A stretch of DNA of 26,076 nt from the NCBI GenBank assembly GCA_002309055.1, contig DBWO01000013.1:832-26907 (forward strand), in the 5' to 3' direction. The DNA comes from Ruminococcaceae bacterium UBA1236. Its GTDB lineage: Bacteria > Bacillota > Clostridia > Oscillospirales > Acutalibacteraceae. How positions within the stretch are numbered: position 1 is the stretch's first letter; each line of letters starts with the position of its first letter. Position numbers and translations under genes: made by a program. Below, in pieces: positions 15,963 to 24,069 of the stretch. The notes below the pieces were generated by a model that saw nothing but the letters and a program-made list of their open reading frames with translations, was not told where the DNA came from and did not search any database.

Positions 15963-16769
15963 ATGAGCAAAAAGCATATCTTGGGCCCCCGCAGCTTTGA
16001 TTACGGTTACACCGAAATCACCACTATGGACGACAAAGAAGTCAACAGTCTCATGGATTTCGGCATTCTCAAGCTTAAGGAAGGCGATGTTTACACCGAA
16101 AAACTTCCTCTTGAAAGAGGATATCTTCTCATAAACGGCAAGCTCATCTTTGAATGGGAGGGCAACAAAGTTGAGGCCGACAGGCCCAACTGTTTTGACT
16201 ACTGCCCCTATATTCTTCACGTTGCCAATGATGTTGAGGTGAAGTTCACCGCGCTCTCGGATGTTGAAATCATTATCCAGCGCACCGATAATCCTAACAC
16301 CTTCCCCTCAAAGCTCTGGCTCCCCGAGGAGTGCAGAAACGAGAACAGAGGCGCGGGCACAATGCGTGAGGCCTCCACAAGAATAGTCAGAACGGTTATC
16401 GATTATTCAACCGCTCCCTACTCAAATATGGTTATGGGCGAGGTTATAGGATTCCCCGGCAAATGGTCAAGCTATCCGCCTCACTGGCATCCCCAGCCCG
16501 AGATATATTTTTACAGATTCCTGCCCGAAAACGGTTATGGATTTGCCGAACTCGGTGAAGAGGTCGCAAAGACCCACCATAATTCCACCGTGTTCATCTG
16601 CGACAAAGAGACTCATCCGCAGACCACCGCCCCCGGCTACGCCATGTGGTATTACTGGGGCATAAGGCACCTTGAGGGCAATCCCTACATCACTCCCGTT
16701 TTCGTTGACGAACATCTCTGGGTTACCGACCCCGAAAAAGAAAAAGATTTCTGGCCACCCGAAAAGTAA
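15963..16769 (+). CDS. iolB: 5-deoxy-glucuronate isomerase
   Basis: I chose the ATG at 15963, which has AGAAAGGA upstream. A longer in-frame start at 15939 would overlap the previous gene. The 268-residue cupin-type protein has family stretches in order: SFDYGYTEI, the central GFPGKWSSYPPHWHPQPEIYFYRF (His and Glu metal ligands at about 178-184), THHNSTVF, and the C-terminal GYAMWYYWGIRH. IolB converts 5-deoxyglucuronate to 2-deoxy-5-keto-gluconate in myo-inositol breakdown. The segment around the HxH is shorter than I recall from Bacillus IolB. Presence of iolD and iolE directly after supports the call. It is 20 bp from both the gene before and the gene after. Confidence 0.9.
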   Translation: MSKKHILGPRSFDYGYTEITTMDDKEVNSLMDFGILKLKEGDVYTEKLPLERGYLLINGKLIFEWEGNKVEADRPNCFDYCPYILHVANDVEVKFTALSDVEIIIQRTDNPNTFPSKLWLPEECRNENRGAGTMREASTRIVRTVIDYSTAPYSNMVMGEVIGFPGKWSSYPPHWHPQPEIYFYRFLPENGYGFAELGEEVAKTHHNSTVFICDKETHPQTTAPGYAMWYYWGIRHLEGNPYITPVFVDEHLWVTDPEKEKDFWPPEK

Positions 16770-16789
16770 TAACAGCAGAGGAGAATAAA

Positions 16790-18640
16790 ATGAAATTAAC
16801 AATGTCACAGGCTCTCGTCAAATTCCTTGACAATCAGTATGTCAGCTTTGACGGTGTTGAAACAAAATTTGTTGACGGCATCTTCGGCATTTTCGGCCAC
16901 GGATGCGTTGTAGGCTTAGGCCAGGCTCTCGAGCAGGGCGGCCACAGCCTGAAATTCTATCAGGGCCATAACGAGCAGGGTATGGCTCACGCCGCTATGG
17001 CTTTTGCCAAGCAGAGCAGAAGACGCAGGATAATCGCCTGCACATCTTCTATCGGCCCCGGCGCTCTCAATATGGTCACCGCTTGCGGCACTGCCACAGC
17101 CAACAGAATTCCTTTGCTTGTTCTGCCCGGCGATACTTTTGCCTGCCGCCAGCCGGATCCTGTGCTTCAGCAGGTTGAGCAGACTTATAACTACACCATC
17201 ACCTCAAATGACGCTTTCAGAGCGGTCTGCAAATACTGGGACAGAGTCGTAAGGCCCGAACAGCTTATGACCGCGGCAATCAATGCCATGCGAGTTCTCA
17301 CCGATCCTGCCGAGACGGGTGCCGTCTGCCTTGCAATGCCTCAGGATGTTGAGGGCGAAGCGTTTGATTATCCCGATTATTTCCTTCAGAAGAGAGTATG
17401 GTATATTGACAGAAGAATCCCCACCGCCCGTGAAATCAGCGAGGCTGTGCAGATGATAAAATCCGCCGAAAAGCCCCTTATGATAGTCGGCGGCGGCGTT
17501 ACATATTCTGATGCCTGGGATACCGCTGCGGCCTTTGCCGAGAAGTATGATATACCCATCGGCGAAACACAGGCGGGCAAAGGCAATATTCCCTGGGATT
17601 TCCCGCTTAACCTCGGCGGTATCGGCGTAACGGGCGGCGCGGCGGCTAACGCACTTTCAAAAGAGACGGACCTCATTATTTCCGTCGGTACAAGGCTTAC
17701 GGATTTCACCACCGCTTCAAAATGGGGTTTCCAGAATCCTTCCGTACGCATGCTTTCAATCAACGTAAGCTCATTTGACGCTTTCAAAATGGACGCTTTC
17801 TCCGTTATAGCGGATGCAAAGCAGGGCCTTGAGGCGATAGATGAAGCTCTTGCCGGCAGTTATAAAGCAGCCTGGGGCGGCAGAATTGCAGAGGTTAAGG
17901 GTTCTTACACAACTGAGGTTGACCGCAACTACAGCGTTGAGCTTGAAAACGCTCTTTCACAGACCAGAGCGCTCGGCGAAATCAACAAGTTTATGGACGG
18001 CAATGATATCGTTGTCGGCTCAGCCGGCTCACTTCCCGGCTGCCTTCAGAGGCTCTGGAGGTCCACAAAGCCCGGCACATATCACGTTGAATACGGCTTT
18101 TCGTGTATGGGTTATGAGATTTGCGGCGCACTCGGCGTAAAGCTTGCTCAGCCGGACAGAGAAGTTTACACCATGTGCGGCGACGGCTCATTCCTTATGC
18201 TTCACTCCGAGCTCTACACCGCCGTTATGGAAAATATGAAGATAAATGTGATGCTCTTTGATAACCAGGGCTGGGGCTGCATTGAAAACCTTCAGAACAA
18301 CCAGGGTACTCCCACATTCGGCACAAGATTCCAGGCGAGAAACCCCGAAACAGGCTTCCTTGACGGAGATCTTGTTCCTATTGACTTCGCGAAGATTGCA
18401 GAGGGTTACGGCTGCAAGGCATATTCCGTGAGCAATGTGGACGAGCTTAAGGCCGCCCTTGTTGACGCTAAGAAACAGACCGTTCCCTGCCTGTTTGACA
18501 TTAAGGTTGCACATAAGAGTATGAGCGACGGATATGACGCCTGGTGGAGAGTCGGCGTTGCGGAAGTGAGCGAGAGCCCCACCGTACAGGCGGCTTACGC
18601 GGATCTTCAGGCAAATATCAAAAAAGCAAGATTATATTAA
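16790..18640 (+). CDS. iolD: 3D-(3,5/4)-trihydroxycyclohexane-1,2-dione hydrolase
   Basis: This 616-residue thiamine-diphosphate enzyme opens the ring of the inosose-derived diketone to give 5-deoxyglucuronate. The N-terminal catalytic Glu region reads YQGHNEQGMAHAAMAFAK (about 58-75). A central domain follows (IVGGGVTYSDAW), and the C-terminal ThDP-magnesium motif is GDGSFLM followed by DNQGWGCI. These and the opening LTMSQALVKFLDNQY match IolD rather than acetolactate synthase. AGAGGAGA precedes the ATG by about 6 bp. The enzyme acts between IolE and IolB, whose genes flank it. The sequence is intact and slightly shorter than Bacillus IolD. Confidence 0.95.
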   Translation: MKLTMSQALVKFLDNQYVSFDGVETKFVDGIFGIFGHGCVVGLGQALEQGGHSLKFYQGHNEQGMAHAAMAFAKQSRRRRIIACTSSIGPGALNMVTACGTATANRIPLLVLPGDTFACRQPDPVLQQVEQTYNYTITSNDAFRAVCKYWDRVVRPEQLMTAAINAMRVLTDPAETGAVCLAMPQDVEGEAFDYPDYFLQKRVWYIDRRIPTAREISEAVQMIKSAEKPLMIVGGGVTYSDAWDTAAAFAEKYDIPIGETQAGKGNIPWDFPLNLGGIGVTGGAAANALSKETDLIISVGTRLTDFTTASKWGFQNPSVRMLSINVSSFDAFKMDAFSVIADAKQGLEAIDEALAGSYKAAWGGRIAEVKGSYTTEVDRNYSVELENALSQTRALGEINKFMDGNDIVVGSAGSLPGCLQRLWRSTKPGTYHVEYGFSCMGYEICGALGVKLAQPDREVYTMCGDGSFLMLHSELYTAVMENMKINVMLFDNQGWGCIENLQNNQGTPTFGTRFQARNPETGFLDGDLVPIDFAKIAEGYGCKAYSVSNVDELKAALVDAKKQTVPCLFDIKVAHKSMSDGYDAWWRVGVAEVSESPTVQAAYADLQANIKKARLY

Positions 18641-18655
18641 TCGGAGGTTACCGGT

Positions 18656-19549
18656 ATGCTCAATAAAGACAAAGTGAAACTCGCTATAGCTCCCATCGCG
18701 TGGACAAATGACGACCTGCCCGATCTCGGCGCGGAGAACACCTTTGAGCAATGCGTGAGCGAAATGGCTCTCAGCGGCTTCAAAGGCAGCGAAATAGGCA
18801 ACAAGTACCCCAAGGATGTTGCGACTCTCAAACACAAGCTTGATGTCAGAGGTCTTCAGATATGCAACGCCTGGTTCTCGTCCCTCCTCCTTTCGGACGG
18901 CTACGAGGCGACAATAGAAGCATTCATTAAGCACAGAGATTTCCTCTATGACCTCGGCGCGAGAGTTATAGGCGCTTCCGAGCAGGGCAACTCCATTCAG
19001 GGCACAAGCAAGTCCATCTTCGGCGATAAGCCCGTCTATACGGACGAGCAGTGGGAGCTCATCAGAAAGGGCTTCAACGAAATGGGCCGCCTCGCGAAAG
19101 AAAAGGGTATGTATTTTACAATCCATCATCACATGGGCACAGGCGTTCAGACTGAGGCCGAGATTGACAAGCTTATGGAAATCACCGACCCCGACCTCGT
19201 TTATCTGCTCTATGATACAGGTCATCTCGCATTCAGCGGCGAAGACGCAATCGGTGTTCTCAGAAAATATGTCAAGAGAATCAAGCACGTTCACCTCAAG
19301 AGTGTGCGTAAGGACGTTATAGCCGAAGGCAAAGAAAAGGGCTGGAGCTTCCTTGACTGCGTCAGAGCCGGTTCCTTCACCGTGCCCGGCGACGGCGACT
19401 TTGATTTCACTCCCGTTTTCGATATCCTTGCCGAAAACGATTATGAGGGCTGGGTGGTCGTAGAGGCCGAGCAGGACCCCGCGAAAGCAAATCCCTACGA
19501 GTACGCCTGCCTCGCCAGAAAATATATCGCGGAGAAAACAGGATTATAA
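18656..19549 (+). CDS. iolE: Inosose dehydratase
   Basis: This 297-residue TIM-barrel sugar-isomerase-fold protein opens with VKLAIAPIAWTNDDLPDLG and contains FKGSEIGNKYP, FTIHHHMGTGVQTEAEID, YDTGHLAFSGED and IKHVHLKSVR. These stretches supply the metal ligands (His, Glu, Asp) of IolE. It dehydrates 2-keto-myo-inositol to the diketone used by IolD. GGAGGTT lies 7 bp before the ATG, and the gap from iolD is 15 bp. A terminator follows. The inositol dehydrogenase (iolG), kinase (iolC), aldolase (iolJ) and transporter are not in the window. Confidence 0.94.
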   Translation: MLNKDKVKLAIAPIAWTNDDLPDLGAENTFEQCVSEMALSGFKGSEIGNKYPKDVATLKHKLDVRGLQICNAWFSSLLLSDGYEATIEAFIKHRDFLYDLGARVIGASEQGNSIQGTSKSIFGDKPVYTDEQWELIRKGFNEMGRLAKEKGMYFTIHHHMGTGVQTEAEIDKLMEITDPDLVYLLYDTGHLAFSGEDAIGVLRKYVKRIKHVHLKSVRKDVIAEGKEKGWSFLDCVRAGSFTVPGDGDFDFTPVFDILAENDYEGWVVVEAEQDPAKANPYEYACLARKYIAEKTGL

Positions 19550-19563
19550 TAAGTAATTATAAG

Positions 19564-19593
19564 GGAGTTTCATTTTAATGTGAAACTCCTTTT
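19564..19593 (+). terminator. Terminator after iolE
   Basis: GGAGTTTCA (19564-19572) pairs perfectly with TGAAACTCC (19581-19589) around an 8-nt loop, followed by a short T run (TTTTCATT). The T tract is modest but the position between operons fits. Confidence 0.75.
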
Positions 19594-19631
19594 CATTCTC
19601 AAAAATTCCCCTTATTTTCCTCAAAACCGCC

Positions 19632-19661
19632 TTGACAAAACGCGGGTGAAAATGTTACAAT
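19632..19661 (+). promoter_or_regulatory. Promoter of the pyr operon
   Basis: A perfect TTGACA (19632-19637) and TACAAT (19656-19661) lie 18 bp apart. The start is expected near 19668, which is also the first base of a 7-bp hairpin, giving a leader of about 180 nt before pyrC. Confidence 0.8.
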
Positions 19662-19708
19662 AAATCAGCGATAAAAGTTATCGCAACTTAATACAGGACT
19701 ATACGGAT

Positions 19709-19750
19709 ATGTTGGCAAAGTTTGAGGGAAACAACGCTTCTCTCCCGTAA
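19709..19750 (+). CDS. Possible 13-residue leader peptide
   Basis: ATG 19709 to TAA 19750 encodes MLAKFEGNNASLP. AGGA at 19695-19698 lies 10 bp upstream. It ends just before the GC-rich hairpin and about 45 bp before the terminator, as in translation-coupled attenuators. It has no run of one regulatory codon, and an ORF this short can arise by chance. Confidence 0.3.
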   Translation: MLAKFEGNNASLP

Positions 19751-19794
19751 AAGTCTTCGGGCTCCTGCTCTGCGCGGGCCCGGCGCTTTTGCAT

Positions 19795-19829
19795 ATCTTG
19801 CCGCATTCCGGCAGGATTTTTTCTTTTTT
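19795..19829 (+). terminator. Terminator hairpin inside the pyr leader
   Basis: A 9-bp stem (19795-19803 with 19809-19817, one G-U pair) has a CATTC loop and a TTTTTTCTTTTTT tract. It sits between the promoter and pyrC with no gene before it, so it must be conditional if the operon is to be expressed. Confidence 0.85.
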
Positions 19830-19846
19830 CTAAGCGGGGGAAAACT

Positions 19847-21064
19847 ATGAACGGTATCAAGGCTGTTATCCATCAGAATGAATTCACCAAGACGGCACTG
19901 GGAGCTTTTTCCAAATGCCTTGCTGTCGACCCCTCTTTTTACAATTTCAATACAGATGACTTTATTGTCTTTCCCGGCTTTTGTGATGTTCACGTTCATT
20001 TCAGAGAGCCGGGATTGTTTTATAAAGAAACCATCCGCACCGGCTCAATGGCGGCGGCTCACGGCGGCTACACCACCGTTTGCACCATGCCGAACCTTAA
20101 GCCCGTGCCGGACTGCCGCTCAAACCTCTCACTTCAGCTTTCAATCATAAATATCGACTCTGTCGTTAACATTGTCCCCTACGGCGCTATTACCGTGGGC
20201 GAAATGGGCAAGGAGCTATCCGATATGGATTCGATGGCAAGTAAGGTGGTTGCTTTTTCGGATGACGGCAGAGGAGTGCAGAGCGAAGAGATGATGCGCT
20301 CCGCCATGCTCAAGGCAAAGTCGCTCGGCAAAATGATAGTTGCCCACTGCGAAGTAAATTCCCTTTTGAATGGCGGATACATTCACCTCGGTAAATACTG
20401 CCTTGAAAACGGGCATAAGGGTATTTGCTCCGAGAGCGAATGGAAACAGATTGAGCGCGATATCGCCCTCGCGGAAGAAACGGGGTGCGCCTATCACGTG
20501 TGCCACATTTCCTGCAAAGAGAGCGTTGACCTCATAAGGCAGGCGAAAGCCCGCGGAGTAAACGTTTCCTGTGAGACGGCTCCGCACTACCTGCTTCTTG
20601 ATGAAAACGACTTGCAGGAAGACGGCAGGTTCAAGATGAATCCGCCCCTCAGAAGCCGTGAGGACCGCCTCGCGCTTATTGATGGAATTAAGGATGGCAC
20701 AATAGATATTATCGCCACGGACCACGCGCCGCACTCTGAGGAGGAGAAGTCAAAGGGCCTCGCGGGCAGCGCTTTCGGCATAGTCGGGCTCGAAACCGCT
20801 TTTTCCTCGCTTTACACCGGCCTTGTTAAAACCGGCGTTATCACGCTCGATAAGCTCGTCGACCTTATCTGCGTAAATCCCCGCAAACGCTTCGGCTTAA
20901 AGCCCGACAAAGGCTTCACCGTGTGGAATCTCAATGAAGAGTACACTGTTAATCCCGGTGAGTTCCTTTCAAAAGGCAGGGCGACGCCGTTTGAGGGCAA
21001 AAAGCTTTCGGGCGTTTGCAAGGTTACGGTGCTTAACGGCGAAACAGCATATAAATCAGTGTGA
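19847..21064 (+). CDS. pyrC: Dihydroorotase
   Basis: This 405-residue metal-dependent amidohydrolase cyclises carbamoyl-aspartate to dihydroorotate, the third step of UMP synthesis. The metal motif is DVHVHFREPG (His49, His51). It also has MPNLKPVPD (about 81-89), AHCE (His167), CHIS (His220) and ATDHAPH (Asp292), all in family order. It belongs to the class I type typical of Firmicutes. The N-terminal strand region is short and unusual (KTALGAFSKCLAVDPS). GCGGGGG precedes the ATG. It is the first gene of the pyr operon and its stop is 5 bp before the first possible pyrK ATG. Confidence 0.95.
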   Translation: MNGIKAVIHQNEFTKTALGAFSKCLAVDPSFYNFNTDDFIVFPGFCDVHVHFREPGLFYKETIRTGSMAAAHGGYTTVCTMPNLKPVPDCRSNLSLQLSIINIDSVVNIVPYGAITVGEMGKELSDMDSMASKVVAFSDDGRGVQSEEMMRSAMLKAKSLGKMIVAHCEVNSLLNGGYIHLGKYCLENGHKGICSESEWKQIERDIALAEETGCAYHVCHISCKESVDLIRQAKARGVNVSCETAPHYLLLDENDLQEDGRFKMNPPLRSREDRLALIDGIKDGTIDIIATDHAPHSEEEKSKGLAGSAFGIVGLETAFSSLYTGLVKTGVITLDKLVDLICVNPRKRFGLKPDKGFTVWNLNEEYTVNPGEFLSKGRATPFEGKKLSGVCKVTVLNGETAYKSV

Positions 21065-21072
21065 GGTAAATG

Positions 21073-21807
21073 ATGAAACAATCCTTTTTTACAGTCGTAT
21101 CAAATGCCGCGCTCACCGCGGATGTATACAGAATGGTGCTTGAGGGCGACACTTCCGCCATAACCGCACCGGGGCAGTTTATCAATATACTGCTAGACGG
21201 TCTTTATCTGCGCAGACCTATATCCGTTTATGATGCGGATGAAAGCACAGTTACAATCATATACAAAGTTGTCGGTGAGGGCACGGAAAAAATGAGCCGG
21301 ATGACAAGAGGCGAGCGCCTTGATGTGCTTACGGGCCTCGGCAACGGATATGATACCTCCCTCTCGGGCAACAGGCCTCTGCTTATCGGCGGGGGAGTAG
21401 GCGTGCCCCCTCTTTATATGCTCGCCAAAAAGCTTATAAGCGAGGGCAAAGAGGTCTCTGTTATCCTCGGATTCAATACAGAGAGCGAAATCTTCTGCGA
21501 GGAGGAATTCAAAGCTCTCGGCGTGAAGGTCAGCGTGACTACAGCGGACGGAAGTTACGGCATAAAGGGCTTTGTCACCGCCGCGATGGAAAGCGGCTGC
21601 ACATATTTCTACACCTGCGGCCCCGAGCCGATGCTTAAAGCGGTTTACGCCGCATCTGAAACAAGCGGCCAGTTCAGCTTTGAGGAGCGAATGGGATGCG
21701 GCTTCGGCGCCTGCATGGGCTGCTCATGCAAAACCGTCACGGGTTATAAGCGCATATGCAAAGAAGGCCCCGTACTTACTAAGGAGGAAATCTTATGGCG
21801 GAAATGA
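21073..21807 (+). CDS. pyrK: Dihydroorotate dehydrogenase B, electron-transfer subunit
   Basis: There are two adjacent ATGs. The one at 21073 has GAGG at 21063-21066 with 6 bp spacing, and the one at 21070 is too close to it. The 244-residue protein has the FAD motif LRRPISVYD (about 47-55), the nucleotide-binding GGGVGVPPLY (about 106-115), YTCGPEPM, and the [2Fe-2S] cysteines C209, C214, C217 and C229 in GCGFGACMGCSC and RICKEGPV. It passes electrons from PyrD to NAD+. The stop overlaps the pyrD start by 13 bp, as expected for subunits of one complex. Confidence 0.95.
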   Translation: MKQSFFTVVSNAALTADVYRMVLEGDTSAITAPGQFINILLDGLYLRRPISVYDADESTVTIIYKVVGEGTEKMSRMTRGERLDVLTGLGNGYDTSLSGNRPLLIGGGVGVPPLYMLAKKLISEGKEVSVILGFNTESEIFCEEEFKALGVKVSVTTADGSYGIKGFVTAAMESGCTYFYTCGPEPMLKAVYAASETSGQFSFEERMGCGFGACMGCSCKTVTGYKRICKEGPVLTKEEILWRK

Positions 21808-22712
21808 GAGTAAACCTCTGCGGAGAAATCCTTGAAAACCCTGTGATTCCCGCTTCCGGTACATTCGGCTTCGGGTACGAATTCGCCGAACTTTACGACA
21901 TAAATATGCTCGGCACATTTTCCTTCAAAGGCACTACCCGGGATCCGCGTTTCGGCAACCCCACTCCACGTATCGCGGAGTGTAACTGCGGCATGATAAA
22001 CGCCGTGGGCCTTCAGAATCCGGGCGTTGAAAAGGTTATATCGGAAGAAATTCCAAAGCTCACTGAAGTCTTTCACAAAAAGGTTATGGCAAATGTAAGC
22101 GGTTTCTCCGTTGAGGATTATGCTTACACCTGCGAAAAGCTTGACAGGGAAGAAGCCGTCGGCTGGCTCGAAGTGAATGTCAGCTGCCCCAATGTGCACG
22201 GCGGCGGTATGTCTTTCGGCACCTCGCCCGAAGCGGCGGCAGAGGTTACAAGGGCTGTTAAGGCCGTTACCTCAAAGCCGGTTATAGTCAAACTCTCGCC
22301 AAATGTCACCGATATTGCTTCAATAGCAAAAGCCTGCGAAGAGGCGGGAGCAGACGGCATAAGCCTCATCAACACCCTTCTCGGTATGAGGATTAACCTG
22401 AAGACGAAAAAACCTGTCATAGCCAATAAAATGGGCGGTTTTTCGGGCCCCGCAATATTGCCCGTCGCCCTGAGAATGGTTTATCAGGTCTATGAGGCGG
22501 TCAATATCCCGATAGTCGGCATGGGCGGCGTATCCCGCGCGGAGGATGTGATTGAAATGATGCTCGCGGGCGCGACAGCTGTCGAGGTGGGCGCGGCCAA
22601 CCTCGTTGACCCCTTTGCCTGCAAAAACATCATCGAAAATCTGCCCGCGGTAATGAAAAAATACGGCATAGAAAAGCTTGAAGATATAATCGGAGGTGCA
22701 CACAATGGGTAA
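21795..22712 (+). CDS. pyrD: Dihydroorotate dehydrogenase B, catalytic subunit
   Basis: This 305-residue FMN TIM barrel oxidises dihydroorotate to orotate. It starts with the family pattern VNLCGEILENPVIPASGTFGFG. It has NAVGLQNPG and the catalytic cysteine in NVSCPNV (Cys131), which marks class 1B enzymes. The C-terminal FMN-phosphate regions are GMGGVSRAEDV and GATAVEVG. AGGAGG precedes the ATG within the end of pyrK, so translational coupling is likely. Its stop codon overlaps the pyrF start. Confidence 0.96.
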   Translation: MAEMRVNLCGEILENPVIPASGTFGFGYEFAELYDINMLGTFSFKGTTRDPRFGNPTPRIAECNCGMINAVGLQNPGVEKVISEEIPKLTEVFHKKVMANVSGFSVEDYAYTCEKLDREEAVGWLEVNVSCPNVHGGGMSFGTSPEAAAEVTRAVKAVTSKPVIVKLSPNVTDIASIAKACEEAGADGISLINTLLGMRINLKTKKPVIANKMGGFSGPAILPVALRMVYQVYEAVNIPIVGMGGVSRAEDVIEMMLAGATAVEVGAANLVDPFACKNIIENLPAVMKKYGIEKLEDIIGGAHNG

Positions 22713-23403
22713 GGACGTAATCGTTGCTTGCGATTTTCCCTCGGCAGAAAAAACATTCGAATTTCTTGACAAATTCGAGGGCAGAAAACCTTTTGTCAAA
22801 ATCGGTATGGAACTTTACTACGCGGAAGGCCCCTCAATCGTTAAGGAAATAAAAAAGAGAGGGCACAAAATCTTTCTGGATTTAAAGCTTCACGACATTC
22901 CCAATACGGTAAAAAAAGCAATGTCTGTGCTCTCGTCGCTCGATGTTGATATCTGCAACCTTCACGCCTCGGGCACCATCCGCATGATGGAGGCGGCGCT
23001 TGAGGGCCTCACAAGGGAGGACGGCACAAGGCCCCTCCTCATTGCCGTCACACAGCTCACATCAACGGACAGCGAAAGCATGCAGAAAGATCTGCTCATA
23101 AATGAACCGATAGATAAAGTTGTTATGCATTATGCGCTCAACGCCAAAAAGGCAGGGCTTGACGGAGTTGTCTGCTCGCCGCTCGAGGCCGGCAAAGTCC
23201 ATTCCGTTTGCGGCAGTGATTTCCTGACAGTAACGCCCGGTGTGAGGTTCGCAGACGGAGATATAGGCGACCAGAAACGTGTTATGACTCCCGCCCAGGC
23301 AAAAATTGAGGGCTCCGACTACATCGTTGTCGGCAGACCCATAACAGCCGCGCAAGACCCCGTTGCGGCATATGAAAGATGCGTAAGAGAATTTGTTGAC
23401 TGA
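22705..23403 (+). CDS. pyrF: Orotidine 5'-phosphate decarboxylase
   Basis: I chose the ATG at 22705, with GGAGGTG at 22692-22698. A GTG three codons earlier lies within that site. The 232-residue TIM barrel decarboxylates OMP to UMP. Its charged catalytic network is FLDLKLHDIPNT (Asp59, Lys61, Asp64). The C-terminal phosphate-binding parts are VTPGVR and DYIVVGRPIT. It overlaps pyrD by 8 bp and ends 18 bp before pyrE. The UMP-forming enzyme is present in full and no defect was seen. Confidence 0.96.
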   Translation: MGKDVIVACDFPSAEKTFEFLDKFEGRKPFVKIGMELYYAEGPSIVKEIKKRGHKIFLDLKLHDIPNTVKKAMSVLSSLDVDICNLHASGTIRMMEAALEGLTREDGTRPLLIAVTQLTSTDSESMQKDLLINEPIDKVVMHYALNAKKAGLDGVVCSPLEAGKVHSVCGSDFLTVTPGVRFADGDIGDQKRVMTPAQAKIEGSDYIVVGRPITAAQDPVAAYERCVREFVD

Positions 23404-23421
23404 AAGAGAGGTAAAGAGACC

Positions 23422-24069
23422 ATGACAGAAACCCAGAGATTAATCGCGAAAGGTTTGCTGAGCATCAGAGCAGTGTTTTTCAGGCCTGAGGAGCCCTTCA
23501 CCTGGGCGAGCGGTATCAAAAGCCCGGTTTACTGCGACAACCGCCTCACTCTCACCGCTCCCGAAGTGAGAAACGATGTTGAGAACGCACTTGCAGAAAC
23601 CATAAAGCAGAATTACCCCGGCTGCGAGGTGCTTATGGGCACATCCACCGCCGGTATCGCTCACGCCGCCATTACCGGCCACATCCTCGGTATGCCGATG
23701 GGCTATGTGCGCTCGGGCGCCAAGGACCACGGCAGAGGCAATCAGATTGAAGGAAAGCTCGAAAAAGGGCAGAAGGTTGTTGTGGTTGAGGATCTCATCT
23801 CAACAGGCGGCAGCGTTATAGAGGTTGTCAACGTTCTCCGCGAAGCAGGAGCAGAGGTGCTCGGCATTGTGTCAATCTTTACTTACGGCATGCAGAAGGG
23901 CATTGACCGCCTGGCTGAAGCCAATGTTAAAAACATCTCGCTCACAAACTTTGATGTGATTGCCGAGGTTGCGGCGGAAGAAAATTATATAAAGCAGGAA
24001 GATATAGCGAAGCTCATCGCCTTCAGAAACAATCCTTCCGATGAGAGCTGGATAGGAGGCGCCAGATGA
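23422..24069 (+). CDS. pyrE: Orotate phosphoribosyltransferase
   Basis: This 215-residue type I phosphoribosyltransferase joins orotate and PRPP to make OMP. The early FTWASGIKSPVYCDNR motif (about 26-41) is specific to PyrE. The PRPP loop VVVVEDLISTGGS lies at about 119-131, and the flexible loop region YVRSGAKDHGRGNQIEG precedes it. GAGAGG and GTAAAGAG lie before the ATG. The last four bases overlap the pyrB ATG (ATGA), so the two are translated together. Confidence 0.96.
   Translation: MTETQRLIAKGLLSIRAVFFRPEEPFTWASGIKSPVYCDNRLTLTAPEVRNDVENALAETIKQNYPGCEVLMGTSTAGIAHAAITGHILGMPMGYVRSGAKDHGRGNQIEGKLEKGQKVVVVEDLISTGGSVIEVVNVLREAGAEVLGIVSIFTYGMQKGIDRLAEANVKNISLTNFDVIAEVAAEENYIKQEDIAKLIAFRNNPSDESWIGGAR

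Larger units (their letters stand above)
19668..19830 (+). promoter_or_regulatory. Attenuator-like leader of the pyr operon
   Basis: The leader contains, in order, a 5'-end hairpin (GCGATAA 19668-19674 with TTATCGC 19678-19684), a 13-codon open reading frame (19709-19750), a GC-rich hairpin (GGGCTC 19759-19764 with GGGCCC 19776-19781, extendable by AAAAG/CTTTT) and a strong terminator (19795-19829). GGCAA (19714-19718) could pair with TTGCC inside the terminator arm (19798-19802). The layout indicates transcription attenuation of pyrimidine genes. I did not find the PyrR-binding consensus, so the sensor is unknown. Confidence 0.6.

Noticed and set aside
18632..19294. Minus-strand ORF of 220 codons opposite iolE
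   Set aside because: It is antisense to an intact iolE with conserved motifs. No promoter or ribosome site on the minus strand was found.
19668..19830. PyrR-binding RNA element
   Set aside because: The conserved PyrR-binding pattern (TCCNGNGAGG type) was not found in the leader. The general attenuator layout is kept, but the PyrR label is not.
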